DNA from: UBA10646 sp046296295 | Lineage (GTDB): Bacteria; Bacteroidota; Bacteroidia; Chitinophagales; Chitinophagaceae | Direction: 5' to 3' | NCBI GenBank assembly: GCA_046296295.1 | Contig: JBKBLG010000015.1 | Span: forward strand, 17,691 to 81,690 | DNA length: 64,000 nucleotides | Shown: piece after piece, positions 26,627-34,245 of the stretch | How positions within the stretch are numbered: the first letter of the stretch is position 1 | How the letters are laid out: every line of letters begins with the position of its first letter | Program-made: the position numbers and the translations under genes | The notes under the pieces: model-generated | Database searches by the model: none | What the model was told of the DNA's origin: nothing | What the model saw: only the letters and a program-made list of their open reading frames with translations

Positions 26627-27238
26627 CTACAAAATAGTAGATTTATTCCATCCAAGAAAGTTGCTAATTACTTGTTCGGCCTCCCAGCAAGCTTTTTGTA
26701 GGTTATCGTTGAGAATAATTTCATCGAAACTATCTTTAAAACTAATCTCGTAGCTGGCTTTATTTACACGAATAGCAATACTTTCAGCGCTTTCATTACC
26801 ACGGCTTTCTAGCCTGCGTTTTAGCTCGGCAATGCTCGGCGGCATAATGAAAATACTTTTGGTTTGTTCTGGGGTAAATTGGCTTTGAATATGAATGGCG
26901 CCTTTAACATCAATATCTAAAATAGGTGTTTTGCCAAGCGCCCAAATACGTTCTAACTCGCTTTTTAAGGTACCATAATACTTGCCCTCGTACACCATTT
27001 CCCATTCTACGAAGGCGTTCTCTTGTATTTTTTGCTGAAACTCAGCAACATCTATAAAATAATAATCCTTTCCATGCTCTTCTGTACTACGAGCTTTGCG
27101 AGTAGTAGCAGAGATAGAAAAGGCAAGTTTATCGGCATACTTATCTAGCAAAAAGTGGGTAATACTCGTTTTGCCGGCACCCGATGGAGCGGCGATAATT
27201 ATGATCTGTTTTGCTGAAACCTGTGGCACACTATTCAT
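26627..27238 (-). CDS. gmk: Guanylate kinase
   Basis: The 203-residue enzyme phosphorylates GMP to GDP with ATP. The P-loop APSGAGKTS is at residues 17-25, GMP-binding residues are in FSISATTRKARSTEEHGKDYYF, and VEWEMVYEGKYYGTLKSE and LDIDVKGAIHIQ follow. A longer frame of 219 residues would begin inside a copy of the repeat (LVNLTVNG). The start at 27238 fits the family N-terminus and lies five bases after a TATCTTTG promoter element. The gene is divergent from the AhpD-like gene. Confidence 0.95.
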   Translation of the reverse strand: MNSVPQVSAKQIIIIAAPSGAGKTSITHFLLDKYADKLAFSISATTRKARSTEEHGKDYYFIDVAEFQQKIQENAFVEWEMVYEGKYYGTLKSELERIWALGKTPILDIDVKGAIHIQSQFTPEQTKSIFIMPPSIAELKRRLESRGNESAESIAIRVNKASYEISFKDSFDEIILNDNLQKACWEAEQVISNFLGWNKSTIL

Positions 27239-27243
27239 AGGAG

Positions 27244-27251
27244 CAAAGATA
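27244..27251 (-). promoter_or_regulatory. Candidate -7 element for gmk
   Basis: On the minus strand the bases are TATCTTTG, a perfect TAnnTTTG match, with only five bases between it and the gmk ATG. A transcript starting there would be leaderless or nearly so. The repeat copy at 27262-27276 sits just upstream. Confidence 0.55.
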
Positions 27252-27343
27252 GTGGCAAAGCCATTTACCGTAAGGTTAACCAACATTTACCAAAAACAAT
27301 ACTGCCGCCGCTACACACGCTATATTTTCGCAAAAATTTTGTT

Positions 27344-27697
27344 ATGAGCAACTTGGTAACTGAGTTTAACGATTACCGCACCCGCATGAATGAGGTTATT
27401 TTGAGTAAGAATAATTTGGTAATGAAGCGCCTTTGGAACCTCGATACCAATACGTACGAAGCCGGTGCCTTAAGTACCCAAACCAAAGAAATGCTAGGCC
27501 TCGTAGCTAGTATGGTACTTCGTTGCGATGATTGTATCAAATATCATTTAGGTAAGTGCTACGAGCAGGGTGTAACAACAGAACAACTTTACGAAATATT
27601 TGCAGTAGCCAACATTGTGGGCGGTACTATTGTAATACCACATACCCGCCGTGCCGCCGAATATTGGGAAGCGTTACAAGCGGGTACACCTGCTTAG
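27344..27697 (+). CDS. Carboxymuconolactone decarboxylase / AhpD-like protein
   Basis: The 117-residue all-helical protein matches the CMD/AhpD fold. The redox-type motif is C61-D-D-C64 with H68 in CDDCIKYHLGKC, as in peroxidase-like AhpD proteins. The remaining blocks LGLVASMVLR and GTIVIPHTRRAAEYWEAL fit the family. It may act in peroxide or thiol chemistry, but the substrate is unknown. It is divergent from gmk and lies 89 bases upstream of the oxidoreductase beta subunit gene, probably with its own promoter between. Confidence 0.88.
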   Translation: MSNLVTEFNDYRTRMNEVILSKNNLVMKRLWNLDTNTYEAGALSTQTKEMLGLVASMVLRCDDCIKYHLGKCYEQGVTTEQLYEIFAVANIVGGTIVIPHTRRAAEYWEALQAGTPA

Positions 27698-27720
27698 TAA
27701 TGGGTTTATAACGAACAATA

Positions 27721-27752
27721 TTGGTTTAAACCAACTACTAGCAGCATCTTTG
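27721..27752 (+). promoter_or_regulatory. Candidate promoter for the oxidoreductase beta gene
   Basis: TTGG at 27721-27724 and CATCTTTG at 27745-27752 are separated by 20 bases, close to the Bacteroidota arrangement TTG/TTTG then TAnnTTTG. The leader to the ATG at 27787 would be about 30 bases. Confidence 0.5.
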
Positions 27753-27786
27753 CAAAAAATTAGCCTGGCATTTAGTTTCAATTTTC

Positions 27787-28836
27787 ATGAATAATACATT
27801 AGCAACTGCCCCTCAGCAACCTGCTGTAAGCCTTACGGCAAAAGACTTCGCAACCGATCAAGAAGTACGTTGGTGCCCCGGCTGTGGCGATTATAGTATA
27901 CTGGCACAAGTGCAGAAGGTAATGCCAACCTTAGGCATACCTAAAGAAAATATTGTAATTATAAGCGGCATTGGCTGTAGTAGCCGATTCCCTTACTATA
28001 TGAATACCTATGGCATGCATAGCATACATGGCCGTGCAACTGCCATTGCTAGTGGTTTAAAGGCGAGCCGCCCAGAATTAAGTGTTTGGATTGTAACCGG
28101 CGATGGAGATGGATTAAGTATTGGTGGTAACCACACCATTCACATACTGCGTCGCAATTTTGATGTGAACATTATGCTGTTCAACAACCAAATCTATGGG
28201 TTAACTAAGGGGCAATACAGTCCTACATCAGAAGAACAAAAAGTTACCAAAAGCACACCGTTAGGTAGTATCGATCACCCATTTAACCCTTTAGCGTTAG
28301 CATTGGGTGCCGATGCTAGTTTTATTGCTCGCAGTATGGACCGCGACCCCAAGCACCTGCAACAAATGCTAATACGTAGCAATGCCCACAAAGGAGCTTC
28401 TTTTTTAGAGATATACCAGAACTGTAATATTTTTAACGATGGTGCTTTCGAAATATTTACCGAAAAAGGTAGTAAGCCAATGGAAACCTTATTCCTAGAA
28501 CAAGGTAAGCCACTTGTTTTTGCCAACGGCACCAAGGGTATTAAGCTCGATGGTTTGAAACCTGTAATTGTAAGCTTAGAAAGTGGCGATTACAGTGAGA
28601 ACGATTTGTGGATACACAACGAGCAAGATTTTTACAAGGCTCAAATTTTAGTTCGCATGTTCGATGATCCACGTATTGAAGGCCATATGCCGAGGCCGTT
28701 CGGAGTGTTTTATCAGCAAGAACGTGCCTGCTACGAAAACGTAATGCAACTACAAATAGAAGAGGCTATTGCTCAGAAGGGCAAAGGCAATCTCAATGCC
28801 TTGCTCAGAGGCAAAGAAGTGTGGCAAATTGCATAA
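27787..28836 (+). CDS. korB: 2-oxoacid:ferredoxin oxidoreductase, beta subunit
   Basis: The 349-residue protein is the thiamine-diphosphate-binding beta subunit of a 2-oxoglutarate-type ferredoxin oxidoreductase, which converts 2-oxoacid and CoA to acyl-CoA while reducing ferredoxin. Cluster ligands appear in WCPGCGDYS (near residue 32) and GIGCSSRFP. The thiamine diphosphate motif is GDGDGLSIGGNH...NNQIYGLTKGQYSP. The gene normally sits directly after the alpha/gamma subunit gene. Here the upstream neighbour is an unrelated AhpD-like gene, so the alpha subunit must be encoded elsewhere. A repeat copy (27831-27844) is read as LTAK near the N-terminus. Confidence 0.92.
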   Translation: MNNTLATAPQQPAVSLTAKDFATDQEVRWCPGCGDYSILAQVQKVMPTLGIPKENIVIISGIGCSSRFPYYMNTYGMHSIHGRATAIASGLKASRPELSVWIVTGDGDGLSIGGNHTIHILRRNFDVNIMLFNNQIYGLTKGQYSPTSEEQKVTKSTPLGSIDHPFNPLALALGADASFIARSMDRDPKHLQQMLIRSNAHKGASFLEIYQNCNIFNDGAFEIFTEKGSKPMETLFLEQGKPLVFANGTKGIKLDGLKPVIVSLESGDYSENDLWIHNEQDFYKAQILVRMFDDPRIEGHMPRPFGVFYQQERACYENVMQLQIEEAIAQKGKGNLNALLRGKEVWQIA

Positions 28837-28867
28837 TACAACCACCTTTGTATAAAAAAATTTTGTT

Positions 28868-28912
28868 AACGCAGCCACAGATTTTAACAAGATCACTGTG
28901 GCTGTGTTATTT
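28868..28912 (+). terminator. Probable terminator after the oxidoreductase beta gene
   Basis: AACGCAGCCACAG and CTGTGGCTGTGTT pair around a loop of about 15 bases and are followed by TATTTTG. The loop is long, but the stem is strong. Confidence 0.65.
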
Positions 28913-28962
28913 TGCGGCAATAAGAAGTATTAAACAATCTTTGATTACTCGAACCATTAACT

Positions 28963-30675
28963 ATGGCTACAACAGCACATGGGTCTTTGCGTACTGCCCT
29001 TTCGCAAATTTTTTCAATCCTCCGTCTCGATCGGAAGGATATATCGGCCATTTACGTATTTGCCATTCTTAGTGGTTTGGTACAGCTTACCTTACCCGTT
29101 GGTGTACAAACCATCATCAATTTCGTACAAGCAGGTACTATTAGCACTTCTATTGTATTGCTCATATTTTTTGTAGTATTCGGTACCTTTATGTCGGGCC
29201 TACTACAAGTACGGCAAATGCAGTTGATCGAGAAAATACAGCAGAAAATTTTTGTTCGTTACTCTTTCGAATTTGCCGATCGTATTCCGAAACTAAACAT
29301 TCAAAAACTCGATAACTACTACTTGCCAGAGTTAGTCAACCGTTTTTTTGATACCATGACCTTGCAGAAAGGTATCGCTAAGTTGTTACTCGATTTGCCC
29401 ACTGCTACCATTCAAATTTTGTTCGGGTTAATTTTATTATCCTTATATCATCCGGTATTTATTGCGTTTGGTATTGTTTTAGCCATAACCCTAGTATTTA
29501 TTTTGCGTTCAACAGCAACACGCGGTTTCGATAGCAGTATCAGAGCTAGTAACTACAAATATAAAGTAGCAGCTTGGTTCGAAGAAATGGCACGAAGTCT
29601 TAAAACATTCAAATACGCCAAGAACACCACCCTTCACTTACGCCAAAACGATAAGCTCACCACCGAATACATCAATGCACGTACAGAACTGTTTGGCGTA
29701 TTGCAAACGCAATATTGGAGTTTAATTGCATTTAAAGTTGCTATTACTGCTGCAATGTTAATTGTAGGGGTTATTTTATTGGTGGGTTCTGAGCCACAAC
29801 TAAACATTGGCCAGTTTGTAGCAGCCGAAATTGTTATTCTATCCGTAATAGCCTCAGTAGAAAAATTCATCGTTAACCTCGATAAAGTGTACGATGTATT
29901 AACTGCCACTCAAAAATTAGACTATGTAACTCAAGCAGAAACAGAGAAAAACGGAACAATTGTACTACAAGACAGTACAAAACCAATTAGCGTAAAATTT
30001 GATAATGTAACTTTTGGTTATCAGGCCAATAAGCAAGTATTAAGGCAATTGAACCTTACGGTAAATGCTGGTGAAAAAGTTGCAATAATGGGCTTAAGTG
30101 GCAGCGGTCGTAGTTCATTATTACGCTTGTTAACTGGCGCCTACTTAGAATTTGAAGGCAAAATTTTCATCGACGATGTGCCCATACATAACTATCAACT
30201 AGCGAGCCTGCGTAATGCCACTGGCATTTTACTAAATCAGCAAGATATTTTCAATGGTAGCTTGCTCAATAATATTACTATGGGTTGCACTTCAACGCAA
30301 ATTTCTGATATTACAGAACTAGCACGAACCCTTGGTTTCGATGATTATCTAGCAAATACCCCTAATGGTTTTGAAACCATTCTCGATCCTACAGGGGCAC
30401 GTATGAGCAAAAACGATAAACAGCGCATTTTATTACTTCGAGCACTTGTAGGTAAGCATAGCTTACTACTGCTCGAAGAACCAGTGAAAGATTTACAACC
30501 AGAAGAACAACAACGTGTAAGCAACTTTTTGCTACAAAAAACAACCAGTACTGTTATAGTTACAACCGATAACGCAGAGTTCGCAAAACAATTCAATAAA
30601 GTAGTGATTCTAAAAGATGGTGCTGTAGTTGGCGCCGGCCATTGGAACGAAGTAAGTTGGTTGTTTAATAAATAA
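28963..30675 (+). CDS. ABC-type exporter subunit with degenerate ATPase domain
   Basis: This 570-residue protein has an N-terminal six-helix ABC exporter membrane domain (about residues 30-310) and a C-terminal nucleotide-binding domain (about 345-570). It has no C39 peptidase domain. The ATPase motifs deviate from the norm. Walker A is GLSGSGRSS with R383 in place of Lys, and the signature is ARMSKNDKQR (479-488) instead of LSGGQ. Walker B is LLLLEEP with E505 in place of Asp (E506 retained), and the switch region VTTDN (533-537) has no His. It forms an operon with HlyD- and TolC-like genes, so it is the inner-membrane part of a type I-like export system. Relatives of this kind occur in Bacteroidota. 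No substrate gene is adjacent. Confidence 0.88.
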   Translation: MATTAHGSLRTALSQIFSILRLDRKDISAIYVFAILSGLVQLTLPVGVQTIINFVQAGTISTSIVLLIFFVVFGTFMSGLLQVRQMQLIEKIQQKIFVRYSFEFADRIPKLNIQKLDNYYLPELVNRFFDTMTLQKGIAKLLLDLPTATIQILFGLILLSLYHPVFIAFGIVLAITLVFILRSTATRGFDSSIRASNYKYKVAAWFEEMARSLKTFKYAKNTTLHLRQNDKLTTEYINARTELFGVLQTQYWSLIAFKVAITAAMLIVGVILLVGSEPQLNIGQFVAAEIVILSVIASVEKFIVNLDKVYDVLTATQKLDYVTQAETEKNGTIVLQDSTKPISVKFDNVTFGYQANKQVLRQLNLTVNAGEKVAIMGLSGSGRSSLLRLLTGAYLEFEGKIFIDDVPIHNYQLASLRNATGILLNQQDIFNGSLLNNITMGCTSTQISDITELARTLGFDDYLANTPNGFETILDPTGARMSKNDKQRILLLRALVGKHSLLLLEEPVKDLQPEEQQRVSNFLLQKTTSTVIVTTDNAEFAKQFNKVVILKDGAVVGAGHWNEVSWLFNK

Positions 30676-30684
30676 ATCGGTGTG

Positions 30685-30714
30685 CCTTACGGCAAATGAT
30701 ATTTACCGTAAGGT
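30685..30714. repeat. Inverted pair of the 15-mer repeat
   Basis: CCTTACGGCAAATG at 30685-30698 faces ATTTACCGTAAGGT at 30701-30714 with only two bases between. It lies in the 76-base gap between the ABC and HlyD genes of one operon, so the pair may form an intra-operon hairpin. Confidence 0.88.
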
Positions 30715-30751
30715 GTTATAACTATTCAATAAAAAAATTACACATACAACA

Positions 30752-32113
30752 ATGAGTGAACAATTTTTACACACACCCATTGACGAAACCACACAGCATA
30801 GTTATAAGGCTTTTGGAGTCATCTATAAAGTTAAGCATCGCAGTGCAGTGAAATATTGGTTATGGGGTATTGTGGTGGCGGTAATTATCATTTTATTTCT
30901 ACCGTGGACACAGAACATCAGAGCCAAAGGCAATGTAACCACCTTACGGCAAGAGCAAAGGCCACAAGAGTTAAATACGATTATTGCAGGCCGTATAGAA
31001 AAATGGTACATACGCGAAGGCGATGCCGTTAAAAAAGGAGATACCCTAGTGAAGTTGGGCGAAGTAAAAGTAGACTATTTCGATCCTAAACTACTCGAAC
31101 GTACACAACAACAAATTAACGCCAAAGAACTTTCGATTAGTGGCTACAATAGCAAAGCCCAAGCAGCAGCCGCACAAATAGTAGCACTGAAAGAAGCTAT
31201 GCAGCTAAAACTTAATCAGTTAGATGTTAAAATTCGCCAACAACAACTCAAAGTATTTTCAGATAGTACCGATGTAATTGCTGTTAAAAACGAATTCGAA
31301 GTTACACAACGCCAGATAGATGCCGCCAAAGTAATGTTCGAGGCAGGTGCCATTAGCTTGGTAGATTTTGAACGCCGAAAAGTGAACTTTCAAAACGCAC
31401 AAGCCAAGTTAATTAGTGCCGAAAACAAATTCTTACAAAGCCGTCAAGAGCTCATCACACTTCGTATCGAAAAAAACCAAACTGTTCAAGATTACACCGA
31501 TAAAATCAATAAAGCCGATGGCGAACGTTACAGTGCACTCAGTAACGCAGCCAGTACCGAGGCCGATGTTAGCAAACTCGAAAACATATATGCCAACTAT
31601 GATACACGTAACCAATTATATTACATTACCGCCCCACAAGATGGTCAGGTAATTAAAGCCCGCAAGGCCGGAATTGGCGAAATGGTGAAAGAGGGCGATA
31701 TGATCGTTGAAATTGTACCCGCCAGCATTCAGTACGCCGTAGAAATGTTTGTAGAGCCACTCGATTTGCCCTTGATAGGTATTGGCCAAAAAGTACGTTT
31801 CGTGTTTGATGGCTTCCCCGCTATCGTATTCAGTGGTTGGCCGCAAGCTAGTTATGGCACTTTTGGAGGCAAAGTAGTGGCTGTAGAAACCAATGTAAGT
31901 GATAATGGCAAGTTTCGTGTGTTAGTAGCTGAAGATGCCAACGACCGCCCATGGCCTAAAGAACTCCGTATGGGTGGCGGTGCCAGCGGTATTGCACTAC
32001 TCAAAGATGTATTTATTTGGTACGAACTATGGCGAAACATCAATGGCTTCCCTCCCGATTATTACAAGCACGATGTAGCCAGCAAAAGCACAGAAGGCAA
32101 AAAGAAAAAATAG
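30752..32113 (+). CDS. HlyD-family membrane fusion protein
   Basis: The 453-residue protein is the periplasmic adaptor linking the inner-membrane ABC component to the outer-membrane channel. A single transmembrane helix lies at about residues 35-55. It is followed by a biotinyl-lipoyl-like strand region (TIIAGRIEKWYIREGDAVKKGD), a long Gln/Ala-rich coiled-coil hairpin at about 110-285, and the second lipoyl half (ITAPQDGQVIKARKAGIGEMVKEGD). A beta-barrel domain follows. The C-terminus is Lys-rich. It lies 76 bases after the ABC gene and 72 bases before the TolC-like gene. A repeat copy (30941-30955) is read as TLRQE. Confidence 0.93.
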   Translation: MSEQFLHTPIDETTQHSYKAFGVIYKVKHRSAVKYWLWGIVVAVIIILFLPWTQNIRAKGNVTTLRQEQRPQELNTIIAGRIEKWYIREGDAVKKGDTLVKLGEVKVDYFDPKLLERTQQQINAKELSISGYNSKAQAAAAQIVALKEAMQLKLNQLDVKIRQQQLKVFSDSTDVIAVKNEFEVTQRQIDAAKVMFEAGAISLVDFERRKVNFQNAQAKLISAENKFLQSRQELITLRIEKNQTVQDYTDKINKADGERYSALSNAASTEADVSKLENIYANYDTRNQLYYITAPQDGQVIKARKAGIGEMVKEGDMIVEIVPASIQYAVEMFVEPLDLPLIGIGQKVRFVFDGFPAIVFSGWPQASYGTFGGKVVAVETNVSDNGKFRVLVAEDANDRPWPKELRMGGGASGIALLKDVFIWYELWRNINGFPPDYYKHDVASKSTEGKKKK

Positions 32114-32185
32114 TGCCATCAAGTACTATACCTTACGGTAAATACGAACGCACTATCTAACAAACATTCAAAGCATATACATCGC

Positions 32186-33598
32186 ATGAAGCAACGCATA
32201 CTGTATAGTCTATTCTTCATCTTTCTCATAAAAGGTGTACAAGCACAACAGCAAAATTCGTTACCTCGCTTGTACACAGCCGAAGAGTTTGTAGAACAAG
32301 TAAGAGCATATCACCCGTTGGCAAAGCAAGCAGCACTAAGAGTAGATATGGCTAAAGCCGATTTGCTAGCCGCACGTGGCAACTTCGATCCTACTGCAAC
32401 GCTAAACTCCGAACGCAAAACTTTTGATGGCAAAAATTATTTTTTCTACAACAACCCCGAAGTAAAAGTACCCACTTGGTTCGGTGCCAATATTAAGGCT
32501 GGTATTGAGAACAATGGTGGCGATCGTATTACAGGCGAAACCACAACCGGACAAAGTAGTTATTTAGGTATCGAAATGCCCTTGGCTCGCAATTTATTGA
32601 TGGATAAGCGCCGCGCCAGTGTATTAAAAGCCGAAGCCTACCGCAGTTTAAGCGAGCAAGAACGCTTAGCCGCCCTCAACGATGTGTTGTTCGAAGCCTA
32701 CCAAGCCTATTGGAACTGGGCGGGCTATTACCAACTTTACAGCGTGTACAGTAGGTTTGTACAAGTTAGCAGCGAACGCTTTCGACTGGTTAAAATTGCT
32801 TTTGTTAATGGCGACCGTGCCGAAATGGATACCATAGAAGCATTAGCACAATTACAAAGTTTTCAGGTAGCACAAGCCGAAGCACTCATTAAGCTTCGTA
32901 ACAGTATGCTTGAGATGAGTAATTTTTTATGGATGCCTACCGGCGATACTGCATACTTACTACCCGATAATTTTCGACCCGATACCACCAACTTTGCCAA
33001 GGTTGATATACAGGTGGCTACCCTGAACGATTTTTTGAATAGAGCCATTACCGAAAATCCTAGCTTACGCAGTTACGATTTTAAATTGAACGCACTGAAC
33101 GTTGAACGCAGATTAGCTTTTCAAAGCTTACTCCCTTATGTAGATGTTAAGTACAACTTACTCAATAAGGGGTATTATGTGTTGAAAGATGCTAATGCTC
33201 AACTTTTTGAGAACAACTACAAATGGGGGCTAAGTGTTAAAATGCCACTTTTTTTAAGAGAAGGTAGGGGTATTTATAAAGTAGCACAATTTAAAATTCG
33301 AGAAACAGAATTACAGCTCAGTAACAAACGTTGGGAAATAGAAAATAAAATCCGCTTTTATTTCACAGAGTTTAACACCATTCAACAGCAGTTGCTACTA
33401 CTACAGAATTCCTATAGCAATTACACAAAATTGTTACGAGCCGAAGAGCTGCGATTCTTCAATGGTGAGAGCAGTTTATTTATGATCAATACACGAGAAA
33501 ATAAGGTACTTGAAACGTTAGAAAAATTAACCGCCACACGTATCAAATATTACAAAGCCCGCTATGCGTTAGAATGGAGCGCTGGGTTATTGCGTTAA
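32186..33598 (+). CDS. TolC-family outer-membrane efflux protein
   Basis: The 470-residue protein has a signal peptide (MKQRILYSLFFIFLIKGVQA) and two long helical-barrel repeats characteristic of TolC/OEP proteins (residues about 30-230 and 260-465), with beta-strand insertions such as GLSVKMPLFLREGRG. It forms the outer-membrane exit channel. It is the last gene of the ABC/HlyD/TolC operon. A repeat copy (33600-33614) begins two bases after its stop codon and is followed by a long perfect hairpin terminator. Confidence 0.93.
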   Translation: MKQRILYSLFFIFLIKGVQAQQQNSLPRLYTAEEFVEQVRAYHPLAKQAALRVDMAKADLLAARGNFDPTATLNSERKTFDGKNYFFYNNPEVKVPTWFGANIKAGIENNGGDRITGETTTGQSSYLGIEMPLARNLLMDKRRASVLKAEAYRSLSEQERLAALNDVLFEAYQAYWNWAGYYQLYSVYSRFVQVSSERFRLVKIAFVNGDRAEMDTIEALAQLQSFQVAQAEALIKLRNSMLEMSNFLWMPTGDTAYLLPDNFRPDTTNFAKVDIQVATLNDFLNRAITENPSLRSYDFKLNALNVERRLAFQSLLPYVDVKYNLLNKGYYVLKDANAQLFENNYKWGLSVKMPLFLREGRGIYKVAQFKIRETELQLSNKRWEIENKIRFYFTEFNTIQQQLLLLQNSYSNYTKLLRAEELRFFNGESSLFMINTRENKVLETLEKLTATRIKYYKARYALEWSAGLLR

Positions 33599-33627
33599 TA
33601 TTTACCGTAAGGTACACGATGCTAAGG

Positions 33628-33676
33628 TTTTCTAGTAGATGGGGCTCGCCGAAGGCGAGCCCCATCTACTAGAAAA
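33628..33676. terminator. Very long perfect hairpin between convergent genes
   Basis: Two perfectly complementary 23-base arms flank the three-base loop GAA; the core is GGGCTCGCC-GAA-GGCGAGCCC. A/T runs at both ends make it a bidirectional terminator for the TolC-like gene and the convergent gene at 33689. The same GC core is used at 40261-40305. Confidence 0.9.
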
Positions 33677-33688
33677 CAACATCCATCA

Positions 33689-34132
33689 CTACTCATGTTG
33701 TAAATAATCGAGTGGTAACAAACGCTCTCTTTTTAGGTTGCTACTATAAGTTTGTAAAGGGGTAATAAATACCGATATAAACCTATAATCACTCTCATCA
33801 ATAATTTTTGCTTTTAAAGTCTCGGCATTTCCATCGAACTGTATCGCAAAGGCATTGTGCATCAACGGTGCTACTTGTCCTTTTGATTGTTGTACCAAAT
33901 CGTTCAAATAGGTGCAGTATTCTTGTAGATAATGTGCAATCACTACATCGTTATGCATTTTTAAAGGGATGGTTCTATCGTCATTATGTGGCGAAATATA
34001 ATTGAATACAGCACTCACTTTTTCAAAGCCGTACATGGTTTGATGATCGTTTCGCTTCACAACAAAACCAATTTCGGCTTCGTACTCCATTTTATAAATT
34101 CCTAAATCAAAAACAACAAGGTAAGTATGCAT
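33689..34132 (-). CDS. Hypothetical protein
   Basis: I do not recognise this 147-residue protein. It is soluble and acidic to neutral, with mixed alpha/beta pattern and no signal peptide or membrane helix. Recognisable local features are AEIGFVVKRNDHQT and the C-terminus FISVFITPLQTYSS. A shorter start at 34090 (MEYEAEIGFVV) is possible. Codon use resembles its neighbours and the frame ends at a strong terminator, which supports it as a real gene. It stands alone between convergent and divergent neighbours. Confidence 0.65.
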   Translation of the reverse strand: MHTYLVVFDLGIYKMEYEAEIGFVVKRNDHQTMYGFEKVSAVFNYISPHNDDRTIPLKMHNDVVIAHYLQEYCTYLNDLVQQSKGQVAPLMHNAFAIQFDGNAETLKAKIIDESDYRFISVFITPLQTYSSNLKRERLLPLDYLQHE

Positions 34133-34245
34133 AAGTAGTAGTTTGAAATATTGTATCCCTCAAAAATAGGTTGCTGCAATATGTATAAGTTAAATTGAAG
34201 CCCTAATTTAGATGAAACGATTGTTTGATTAAAACCCCAACGAAA

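Noticed and set aside
27239..27286. N-terminal extension of gmk (16 residues)
   Set aside because: The extension is encoded by a repeat copy and promoter sequence; the family N-terminus begins at 27238.
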